Positions 35,653-47,805 of a stretch of DNA of 64,000 bases are shown piece after piece. The notes below the pieces were generated by a model. It had not been told where the DNA came from and made no database searches. It worked only from the letters and a program-made list of their open reading frames with translations. Position 1 is the first letter of the stretch, and the number at the start of each line of letters is the position of its first letter. This DNA is from Synaphobranchus kaupii (Eukaryota; Chordata; Actinopteri; Anguilliformes; Synaphobranchidae), in assembly GCA_029718625.1 (NCBI GenBank), contig CM056380.1, forward strand, positions 44,439,689 to 44,503,688. Reading direction: 5' to 3'. The position numbers and the translations under genes are program-made.

Positions 35653-38600
35653 ATTGGAATGTCTCTGTGCTCAGGTGCTGCACCTGACAGGCATGGCCCT
35701 GCTGGAGGAGCAGCAGCAGATAGAGAGCAGCAGTGAGGACAACGACGTCACCTTCAATTTCACCCTCAAGATCTCCCGTGAGTCTCACAGCTCAGCCTGG
35801 TTCTACACAGGGGGGCAGTGTGAAAGGCCTCCATCACTGTAATGGACTGGCTGCCCTTTATTTGTTTCGACACTATTAAATCACCCGTGGAAGCGTTTAA
35901 TAGAGGGTGCGGATATCTCTCCATCCTTCATAATGTATCACATCACATTTAAGTTTGGGATCACACGTGAGGTTTTCTTAGATTAAGGGGTGCGTGTGTG
36001 TATGCGTGTGTGTGCATGTGCGTCTGTGCGCGCATGTGTTAGTATGCGCGTATGTGTGCGTTAATCTTTCATCTCTTTCAGGACCTGGGGAGGCCCCCAG
36101 TAACACTCCCAGCATCCTCGCTCTTCTGGAGACCCTGCAGAATGCCCCCCACCTAGAGGTGCATAAAGACATGATCCGCTGGATCCTCAAGGTACGTCCA
36201 GACTTCTTCACCATCATCATCATCAGCCGGAGCTGCAGGGCTTCCCACTGAGAGCCGTTTTTCACGTCCGAAACATGCCCAGCAGGGCCTTGTGTGGTCA
36301 ACTAGCATGTGCTTGCACTAAAGACCATAGTGATGAACCTCATAATGGGTGGATCTACACGGATCTACACTCACTTGTTTCAACCAATCAAAAGGTTTTG
36401 CTTTCCATATAAGTGTCCCAATGCAAGGTGTTCCCTGGTAGAGAAGATTTCAGTACCTGATGTAGACACCAGAGGGCAGCAGAGGTTGAATATTTGTAGT
36501 ACCCAGTGAATGTTACAAATGTAACCTCCCTTCCCCAGGTAGAACTGTATTCTACCTAGAGAAGCAAACTTACCTTTGCACAAATTAAGTTAGTTAATCA
36601 GTGTAAATATTGTGGAGATGTTGTGACCTGGGTTTCATATAGTTGCAAAGCCAAAGCAAAATGTAAATCTATGTATGCTGTCTAAATGTGGACAATAGCA
36701 TATTGCTAAAAGAATTCAAAAATTCACCTTGATACCATAGTGTAGTTGGGGGGTTACACTGTTTTTTTGCTAAGGCTGTGCTTAAGTAAGTTGTCTTGTA
36801 CAGTCTGATGTGGGATGTTCTGAATATTGCGCTTTGTCGCCCCCTGCAGACCGTGGCCAGTATTAAGACGATACGGAAGCGCACAGCCACCAGCCCGGTG
36901 TCGGACAGCGGCGGTCAGAGTCAGGAGGAGGTGAGAGCTTTTGGGGTGGAAATGGCCTGGTGTTCTGCGTGGCGTCGTTTGCAGGTGAACTCGTGTGTAC
37001 TGAAAGTGAAACTGCGGCGGTGTGTGACTGTGCGAGTGCGCCCCCTGCAGACCCTGCGGGATAAGGACAAGGCGGAGCGCAAGCGGAAGGCGGAGATGGC
37101 ACGTCTGCGCAGGGAGAAGATCATGGCCCAGATGTCGGAGATGCAGCGCCACTTTATCAACGAGAACAAGGAGCTCTTCCAGCAGAGCCTGGAGGAGCTG
37201 GAGGCCTCTACATCTACCTCTCTGGATCACAGGTACACACACACCTGCAGTGCAGGTACACACACACACACACACACACACACCTGGAGCACAGGTACAC
37301 ACACACCTGGAACACGGGTACAGGTACACACACACCTGCAGTGCAGGTACGTACACACACACACACACACACCTGGAGCACAGGTACACACACACCTGCA
37401 GTGCAGGTACACACACACACACACACACACACCTGGAGCACAGGTACACACACACCTGGAGTGCAGGTACACACACACACACCTGGAACACGGGTACAGG
37501 TACACACACACCTGGAGCGCAGGTACACACACATATACACACACGGTGAGACATCTGGAGCACACACACACACGGTGACACACCTGGAGCACAGGTACAC
37601 ACACATACACACACACACACACACACACATGGTGACACACCTGGAGCATGGGTACACACACCTGTCACCCGTAGCACAGGTATCCACACAGCTAGAGCGC
37701 AGGTATATACGCACCTGTAGAATATCCAAAAACTTGCTGCACAATATCACTAAGCCTGCAGCACAAGTTATATACACTCCTGGAGCGCAGACATCCACAC
37801 ACCTGGTACACAGGTAAGTACGTGCCAGTCATACAGTTAGCTACATTTATACTAGTCCAGCCCCGTAGTATACATGACAACGTCCTACCCTGGATAAAAT
37901 GTGTGTGTTTGTTTGTGTGTCCTCGCTCTCGTAGCCCTGCCTCTCCCGACGCGGCTCTGGTGTGCGTGGGCCCGCGTCGCACACGCGTGTGTGAGAAGCG
38001 CCACATGGTCACCTGCATCCTGTGCCAGGAGGAGCAGGAGGTCCGGGCGGACGGGCGCGCCATGGTGCTGGCCGCCTTTGTCCAGCGATCCACCGTCATG
38101 GCCAAAAACCGCCGGAAACCCCCTCACGACCCGGGTGAGCCCCCCTGCCGTTCCCGCACGAGTCCACAGCCGTTAAACTCTTCACTGCTCTTTGCCTGAA
38201 GCACTTCTCACACAGTTTTTGTCTTTGTTGCGGTTGGTCTGTGGGCTCTTACATTGTGTGTCTGTTATTCCCTGATAGAAAACTACGACCCGCTCTTTAT
38301 GCACCCTGACCTGTCCTTTGGGACGCACACGGGCAGCTGTGGACACATCATGCACTCCCACTGCTGGCAGAGGTGAGCATGATGGGGGGGAAGGGACGGA
38401 CGGATGGACGGACGGACAGACAGACAGACAAACGGACGATGGACAGACAGAGACAGGACTGTGGGGGGAAACCCGTCTCAGCAAACTGGAGATAGTTGGA
38501 CACAGAGACCTGAGGACAGACAGACAGCTGGACACTTACAGTTGTGCTGTAGAACACAGAAACGATATGAGAGGGACAGATGGACGCGGAGACGGCAGGG

Positions 38601-41600
38601 CAGCAGGTATATTATCGCAGGTTGGACAGAAATGAGTCGTGGATCGCATGAAGAGCAGAGACTCTCGGTGCAGACAGTCCAGACTGACGTTGTGTCCGTG
38701 GTTTAGAGGCTGCGTGTGATGTGTGGTGCAGTCGATGATTAGACGCTGTGTGGTGCAGTCGATGATTAGACGCTGTGTGGTGCAGTCGATGATTAGACGC
38801 TGTGTGACGTGTGGCGCAGACGATGGTTAGACGCTGTGTGATGTGTGGTGCAGACGATGGTTAGACGCTGTGTGACGTGTGGCGCAGACGATGATTAGAC
38901 GCTGTGTGGCGTGTGGCGCAGACGATGGTTAGACGCTGTGTGACGTGTGGTGCAGTCGATGATTAGACGCTGTGTGATGTGTGGTGCAGTCGATGGTTAG
39001 ACGCTGTGTGATGTGTGGTGCAGACGATGGTTAGACGCTGTGTGACGTGTGGCGCAGACGATGGTTAGACGCTGTGTGATGTGTGGCGCAGACGATGGTT
39101 AGACGCTGTGTGACGTGTGGTGCAGTCGATGATTAGACTCTGTGTGGCGTGTGGCGCAGTCGATGGTTAGACGCTGTGTGACGTGTGGCGCAGACGATGG
39201 TTAGACGCTGTGTGATGTGTGGTGCAGACGATGATTAGACGCTGTGTGATGTGTGGTGCAGTCGATGGTTAGACGCTGTGTGATGTGTGGTGCAGTCGAT
39301 GGTTAGACGCTGTGTGGTGTGTGGCGCAGTCGATGATTAGACGCTGTGTGACGTGTGGCGCAGTCGATGGTTAGACGCTGTGTGACGTGTGGTGCAGACG
39401 ATGGTTAGACGCTGTGTGGTGTGTGGCGCAGTCGATGGTTAGACGCTGTGTGACGTGTGGTGCAGTCGATGGTTAGACGCTGTGTGACGTGTGGCGCAGT
39501 CGATGATTAGACGCTGTGTGATGTGTGGCGCAGTCGATGATTAGACGCTGTGTGGCGCAGTCGATGATTAGACGCTGTGTGACGTGTGGCGCAGTCGATG
39601 ATTAGACGCTGTGTGATGTGTGGCGCAGTCGATGGTTAGACGCTGTGTGGCGTGTGGCGCAGTCGATGATTAGACGTTGTGTGACGTGTGGTGCAGTCGA
39701 TGGTTAGACGCTGTGTGACGTGTGGCGCAGTCGATGGTTAGACGCTGTGTGATGTGTGGCGCAGTCGATGGTTAGACGCTGTGTGACGTGTGGTGCAGAC
39801 GATGATTAGACGCTGTGTGATGTGTGGTGCAGACGATGATTAGACGCTGTGTGATGTGTGGTGCAGTCGATGGTTAGACGCTGTGTGTGTGGCGCAGTCG
39901 ATGGTTAGACGCTGTGTGACGTGTGGTGCAGACGATGATTAGACGCTGTGTGATGTGTGGTGCAGTCGATGGTTAGACGCTGTGTGATGTGTGGTGCAGA
40001 CGATGGTTAGACGCTGTGTGATGTGTGGCGCAGTCGATGGTTAGACTCTGTGTGGCGTGTGGCGCAGTCGATGGTTAGACGCTGTGTGATGTGTGGTGCA
40101 GTCGATGATTAGACGCTGTGTGTGACGTGTGGTGTGTCTGCAGGTATTTTGAGGCGGTGCAGGCGAAGGAGCAGCGCAGACAGCAGCGGCTGCGTGTGCA
40201 CACCAGCTACGACGTGGAGAACGGAGAGTTCCTGTGTCCCCTGTGCGAGTGCCTCAGTAACACCGTTATCCCTCTCCTGCCCCTCTCCAATGGCCCCGGC
40301 AGGTAACCCACACACCCCCGTACCCCTAAAACACCCCTCTACAAGGGCCCCGGCAGGTACCCCACACACCCCCTAAAACGCCCCCTCGCACCGCTAAAAC
40401 GCCGACCTTCTGAACAAATCAAAACGTTTTTTCACCCTGCTGCAGAACACAGTGATTTGTTCAAATCAGTGAGTCACTCATGGCATGCACCATACAACAG
40501 TTGGTTTATGAGACCTCAATCTCTCATTGCTGTTGAAAACCCAAAGCCAGAGCACTGTCTGTCAGCCTCTATTCATAATTCCTTAATTTCAGTAATTCTC
40601 TCTTTCTTTTTGGCTTTTTGAAATTAAAACACTTAAATGATCATAAAAAGCAGTCATGAAATGATAGTCTATGACTGAAGACTTCATCAGCGCCTGACAC
40701 TGAAATGTTTCAGTTTAGTTAAGTAATTCCATAAATGCACCAGTGTAATTGTCTCCCTCTATTGGAATAACATGGCTTGTAATGCCAGGGTAATTGGCTG
40801 TGACAGAAACAGAACGCACACTGGCCCTTCTGGAATAATCTGGGAATGCCGCCCAGGCCTGTACGATGTCGAGGGAAACCCTGTGTGCTTCGTGCTGCCA
40901 GAAAGCCATCATCAGTGTTATCCTGACATCGTCAAGTGTTTCCCCATAGTTACCCTATTATCTATATCAATGTGAATTTTCTGAAAGGGCCAATTACATT
41001 ATTTTATTTTTTTTTCCTTTCTGCTTGTAACTTGCGAAAACATTAATTTCAAAAAGCGGCTGTGGTAACAGTTAAAGTGGCAGGTTTAATCATCTGAGGC
41101 ATGAAACAAAACCGCCAAAAAAATAAAGGCTGTCGGCCTGCGACCGTGGGTTTAGAAAATTTCGTGAGAGAGGGAAAGGCACCATAGATAGTTGTCCTCT
41201 GGGTAGCCTTTACCCTCCACATTCACAACTAAGGTCTAATTTAATAGCGTAATCCTCCCTCGACCCTGCAGCAACCTCTGGCCACCATTTGCCTGGATAC
41301 ACCCCTGTAATCCTGTTCCAGAAAACCTCACGGCACAAGAAGCTAACCGGCCCTGTACCACCCCTTTCCCCTGCGGATAAGGCTAATGCCTTCCTTGCTT
41401 CACGCAAATCTCACGGCTTTTTCAGAAAGCATTAATGTCACCTCCGTTAAGCCTCCCCTTCTTAACCCTGTTACTAAGTGCTTCCTTTATATGCATGTTG
41501 TGGTGCTTAATTCCTGTTTATAAGTATGAGGTAAAAAGCTGATCTGAGTGTTTTTTTGCCTTTATGAAAGAAATACGTTGTTTCAGGCGTGTACAATAGC

Positions 41601-44600
41601 TAAAACATTAAAACATTTTTTTTTTTTTTTTACTTTGGTCATCTGCCTTCTGCTAAATGTATTGTGTAATATTAAAATAATTTTTAATTCTTATTGACCC
41701 ATAATAATGAATTTATTCCTGTTGTTCCTGTTCCTGTTAAAATTGAAGTCCCTGTTAATCTTAAATAACTGAGGGCTTGATTTACTAAGACCTTTAGCGT
41801 GTGCAAAACCTTTTAGCACATGCAAAACCAGTAACATGACTAATGATTGGTCATGGTATTTGTTTTGCACCAATCATTGGTCATGTTATTGGTTTTGTGT
41901 GTGCTGAAAGGTTTTGCACATGCTAAAGGTCTTAGTAAATGAGAGTCAGGAAACTCAGCGTATGTTCAGTTTCATCTCTGGATGAGCTGGCAGGGGGCAG
42001 TAGTGTTCACTAACCCCCCCCCTTCTCCATCACTCTTACTCTCCCCAGCTGTGAGCAGCCAGGCATGGCACAGTGGCTGAAGACCATAGGCCAGCAAGTC
42101 AAGGCTCTTCACTCCGCCCACAGGAAACTCAAGCCAACCAGTGGGTATCTGAGCAAAAATAAAAAGAACTACAAACTCTTCTTTGGTCAACAGTGCGTGC
42201 GTGCGTGTGTTAGCAAACGCGTAAGTGTTTTCCATGCGTTTATCATGGTGGTGACACTTATGGTTTCAGGTGCTGGAGCTGTTGATGACGCCAGCGAGCT
42301 GGAAGACTCCCCTCCTCCAGAGGGCTTCAGGCCTGACCTGACTCCTAAGTAAGTCCTTCCTAGTGAACCTGAATAGAGCACCTCTCCCTCTGTCTCCCTC
42401 AGTCTCACACAGTCTGTCTCCATCTCTCTGTCTCACACAGACTCCCTCAGTCTCAGTCAGTCTCTTTCAGTCTCACACAGACTCAGTCAGTTTCTCTGTC
42501 TCACACAGACTCCCTCAGTCTCAGTCAGTCTCTCTCAGTCTCACACAGACTCTCTGTCTCAGTCAGTCTCACACAGACTCCCTCAGTCTCAGTCACTCTC
42601 TTTCAGTCTCACACAGACTCTCTCAGTCAATCTCTCAGTCTCACACAGACTCCCTCAGTCTCCCTCAGTCTCTTTCAGTCTCACACAGACTCCCTCAGTC
42701 TCTTTCAGTCTCACACAGACTCCCTCAGTCTCAGTCAGTCTCACACAGACTCCCTCAGTCTCAGTCAGTCTCTCTGTCTCACACAGACTCCCTCAGTCTC
42801 AGTCAGTCTCTTTCAGTCTCACACAGACTATCTCAGTCAATCTCTCAGTCTCACACAGACTCCCTCATTCTCCCTCAGTCTCACACAGACTCCCTCAGTC
42901 TCTTTCAGTCTCACACAGACTCCCTCAGTCTCAGTCAATCTCTCTCAGTCTCACACAGACTCTCTGTCTCAGTCAGTCTCACACAGACTCCCTCAGTCTC
43001 AGTCACTCTCTTTCAGTCTCACACAGACTCTCTCAGTCAATCTCTCAGTCTCACACAGACTCCCTCAGTCTCCCTCAGTCTCTTTCAGTCTCACACAGAC
43101 TCCCTCAGTCTCTTTCAGTCTCACACAGACTCCCTCAGTCTCAGTCAGTCTCACACAGACTCCCTCAGTCTCAGTCAGTCTCTCTGTCTCACACAGACTC
43201 CCTCAGTCTCAGTCAGTCTCTTTCAGTCTCACACAGACTATCTCAGTCAATCTCTCAGTCTCACACAGACTCCCTCATTCTCCCTCAGTCTCACACAGAC
43301 TCCCTCATTCTCCCTCAGTCTCACACAGACTCCCTCAGTCTCACACGGACTCCCTCAGTCTCAGTCAGTCTCACACGGACTCCCTCAGTCTCAGTCAGTC
43401 TCACACAGACTCCCTCAGTCTCAGTCAATCTCTCTCAGTCTCACACAGACTCCCTCAGTCTCCCTCAGTCTCTTTCAGTCTCACACAGACTCCCTCAGTC
43501 TCTTTCAGTCTCACACAGACTCCCTCAGTCTCAGTCAGTCTCACACAAACTCCCTCAGTCTCAGTCAGTCTCTCTGTCTCACACAGACTCCCTCAGTCTC
43601 AGTCAGTCTCTTTCAGTCTCACACAGACTATCTCAGTCAATCTCTCAGTCTCACACAGACTCCCTCAGTCTCCCTCAGTCTCTTTCAGTCTCACACAGAC
43701 TCCCTCAGTCTCTTTCAGTCTCACACAGACTCCCTCAGTCTCACACGGACTCCCTCAGTCTCAGTCAGTCTCACACGGACTCCCTCAGTCTCAGTCAGTC
43801 TCACACAGACTCCCTCAGTCTCAGTCAATCTCTCTGTCTCACACAGACTCCCTCAGTCTCAATCAATCTTAGTCAGTCTCAGTCAATTTAATTAATTCTC
43901 ACTCACTGTGCTGTGGGGAGAAGGACAGGAGTGAGAAAGCAGGAGTGCTAGGCAGGGTTATTCCAAGTCTAGCTGTAATTCTGCCATCAGTCAGCGGGAT
44001 CTGGACAGAGAAGCGTTTGGTGTCTGCAGCTGAAATATTTAACCTAGTGCTGTAAAATAGTGCGAGGGATTGTGACGTGGATTGCTCATTCCAAACTCTC
44101 TGTCCTGCAGAAACCCTTATTCCGCCACTATCAAGGAGATGCTGACCACGTTCGGGACAGCGACCTACAAAGTTGGCCTTAAAGTGCACCCCAATGAGCA
44201 GGACCCCCGAGTCCCCATCATGTGCTGGGGCAGCTGTGCCTATACCATCCAATCCATCGGTGAGTTTCACTCCTTACTCCACCCCTCTCTTGCACCATCC
44301 AATCAATCAGTGGTTAACTCTCCCGAATCGCCTCCCATTAAAGGGAACAGTTGCTAGGAATCAGTTGCGTCGGTAACTCACTTTTTCTCACTGTAAATTA
44401 TGCTCCTGTGGGTTTCAGAGCGACTGCTGGTGGATGAGGAGAAGCCTTTGTTCGGGAGCTTACCCTGCAGACAGGTAACCTGCCTACATCACTTCCTGTT
44501 TGGGGATAAGTCAAACAGGAAGCGTCTCATAATGCGTGTGGGGAAGGGGCCTGCAGAGAATGGAGAGAGGGAATGATAGTGAAGAAGCTGGTTGATGAAG

Positions 44601-47600
44601 GATAGAGAAGGGAAGAAGATTAGGACAGGAGGGAAGGGGGGGCCGCTGCGGTGGTACAACGGTAAGAGCGCCGACTTTCAGTCGGTGCAGTTGTGATCCG
44701 AGCATGTCCGGTGCCCTGTGGGAGCAGCAATTGGTGGCTGCCTCTGGGTGGGGGGAGGGGCTCGGAAAGAATCGCTGCACGCATAGCAGCCCTGGGCGAG
44801 CTGGAATCACGGTCAGCAGCCCTAGGAGGAGTCGCGCCCTGAAGAGGACGTGGTGCCCTCCCGTCCCACCGCCGGCTGACGGGGTTGTGCAGCAGCGATT
44901 CTCTAGCGGCTGCTACACGGGGGAATTTAATTAGAATAGGGGTTCAATTGGCTACTAAATTGGAAGAAAAATGGGAAAAAATCAGAAGTCAATTTTTATA
45001 AGAAGGACAGGAGGGAAGGAGGAAGAGGAGCAGTAGAGCGATAGGCCTGGTGTACAGGTAGAGTAGGTTTTTGTGCTGTAAATATGTGTAGAGTAATATT
45101 GGTCCCGTGTGTCTGCAGGAGGACTGCCTGAGGTCGCTGGCCAGGTTTGGGTCAGCGTGCTGGACAGCCTCCTCCCTGCCCTCTGTGCAGGGCCACTTCA
45201 TCAGACTGTTAGCAGGTGAGCCTCACAGCCCGGAAACGTCTGGCCTCGCCCTGCCGGGGCTCATTGGGTCACAACTTTTTCACCCACTGGACAGAGTGGC
45301 TTGTGGATTCTAAAAATCACCAGCCAATTTAAACTTCTTTACCAGCCACGTTACCATTTACAATATAACACAACCTGGTTGGTTACCGGCCAAAGTGGCT
45401 GCTAGAGTAAAAATCTTACCAGCCACAATAAAACTTTTACCAGCATTTGGCAGGTGGCTGGTGTTAATTTCACACCCTGGTTCACTCATCTCCCATCTTT
45501 GTGTTGGGCTTCAAATAACTCCAGAGCAACTAATACAGTGACGCTGTGTTTCCAGTAGCTGTACATATGAGCAGATTAAGTTTATAAAATGTATTCACAA
45601 TGCCCTATACCTTCTAAAACTGAAATAATGAGACTAAAAGTGAAGTGCCCCTTTAAAAGCGTGGGTCCAGCAGAATCACAGAGCCCTGAGCGGAGGTCAG
45701 GTGTATGCTCAGGTGTGTGCAGGTGTGCTGATGCGGACTCTCATGTTCCCACAGCGCTCATTCCAGACCCCCAGGTGGAGAGCTCTCCCAGTATCCTGGA
45801 TGTGGACATGTTCCACCTACTGGTGAGGCCCGTAGTTCCACAGAAACGCCCGTGTGTCCCAGGTCCAGTGTGACTTTTCAGAACCACAGGCTCACTGTTA
45901 CCTTCACTGACTTTCTTAACATGTATTATCTCACGTAGAAATATACATTGTATTTAACACAATGTACAGTGCCCTCCACTATTATTGGCACCCCTGGTAA
46001 AGATGAGTAAAAAGAGTTATAAAAAATTCACCGTTTGGTGAATTAGCTTAATCTCACACTGAAAAAATGAGAAAAATCCAACCTTTAATTGAAGCAAATT
46101 TATTATAAGAAAAAAAATCCCTCAAGAAATAATAATTTTTAACAAAACCGTGTGTGCCACAATTATTGGCACCCCTGCATTTATATATAGAATAAAGTAA
46201 TCAATTTTACTATTTGGTCGCATATCCTTTGCATGCCATGACTTCCTGATGTCTGTGACCCAACAACATCAAAAGACTCTTGATATCTTATTTTCTTGTA
46301 CTCTTACAAGCAATACTATAACGTCTCTGCATTTGAATGGTTCTCTATGGGAATTGGGGGAAGGGACCAAATTTAACTGTAAATTATGCTGGAACAGTAT
46401 GGAATACATGGTTTGTAAAATGGCTGTATGTCATCAAGGGTCTGAGGTATCAAACGAGCCTCAAACCATCACTCTGCTGCCAGATATGCAGTAGACATGG
46501 ATGGGTCACTTTAAGGGTTGTTTTTCCTGACAGATTTTCCTATTGAACTCTATGGAAAAATAAGTCGGGAGAAGAAACCCTTCAAGTTATCCATCCATAT
46601 CTACTGTATTTCTGGCAGCAGAGTGATGGTTTAAGGCTTGTTTCATACGTCAGACACTTGATGACTTTGAGCCATTTAGCCAACCATGTGTTCCATACTG
46701 TTCCAGTGTAATTTACAGCTAAATCTAGTCCCACCTCCCAATTCCCATAGAGATCCATTCAAATGCAGAGACGTTATAGTATCGCTTGCACGAGTGCCAG
46801 AAAATAAGATATAAAGAGTCATTTGATGTTGTTGGGTCACAGACATCAGGAAGTCATGGCATGCAAAGCATATGCGACCAAATATTAAAAATGATTACTT
46901 TATTCTATATATAAATGCAGGGGTGCCAATAATTGTGGCACACATGGTTTTGTTAAAAATATTTATTTCTTGATGAGGGTTTTTTTTTTTTCTCATAATA
47001 AATTTACTTCAATTAAAGGTTGGATTTTTCTCATTTTTTCAGTGCGAGATTAAGCTAATTCACCCAATGGTGAATTTTTTATAACCCTTTTTACTCATCT
47101 TTACCAGGGGTGCCAATAATAGTGGAGGGCACTGTACATATTTAATACAGTATGCATTTCCTGATGTGTGCTATTACAGTAGTAAGAGTAGTAACTGTTT
47201 TATTTTCCTCTTTGTCCTCCTCAGGTGAGTGTGGTCCTGTCCTACCGCTCTGTTCACTGTCAGGACTCCTCAGGTCTCAGTGTGGACGGGGCCCAGCTCC
47301 ACCTCTTTCACCTGGTTACCGTGGCGCACATCGTCCAGATCCTGCTCACGTCCGTGCCAGGTATGGCACATATTGCACTTGAATGTTGTTTCCTGTTTCT
47401 ACGTCCTGAACCTTGATTCTCTAACACTCATGCAACACTAATGTCTTGATCGCAATGTTGTAGCTTATCGTGTCTTACTTAGTTAGCCTTAAGATTTAGC
47501 CATAGCTTCCTGTGTGAACTAGACTCGACGTTCATGTGTATGGATCGCTGTTACTTTATGATAGAACTGTACTCAGTCTGACCTGTTTGTAGCTGTTGCA

Positions 47601-47762
47601 ATGACCTTCAGTATGCACTTACTGTATGTTGCTTTGGATAAAAGCATCTGCCAAATGAACAGCCTTCTCATTGAGTGATGAGCCTAAAAGTGGCCTTTTG
47701 AAGAACTGTTAATCACAGTTTGATCTGTGTGTGTGTGTGTGTGTGTGTGCGTGCGTGCGTGC

Positions 47763-47805
<43 letters not shown>

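Noticed and set aside
36754..37689. 311-codon minus-strand frame
   Set aside because: Antisense of exons 28-29 and of the CA-rich minisatellite; composition is Cys/Val repeats.
42363..43895. 510-codon open frame on the plus strand
   Set aside because: It is a translation of the CTCACACAGACTC satellite (serine-, glutamine- and threonine-rich repeats). It lies entirely in ubr2 intron 34 and has no gene-like composition.
44640..44705. Possible functional tRNA gene
   Set aside because: Only A- and B-box-like elements are recognisable. There is no closed cloverleaf or acceptor stem, and the unit has a SINE body, tail and target duplication.
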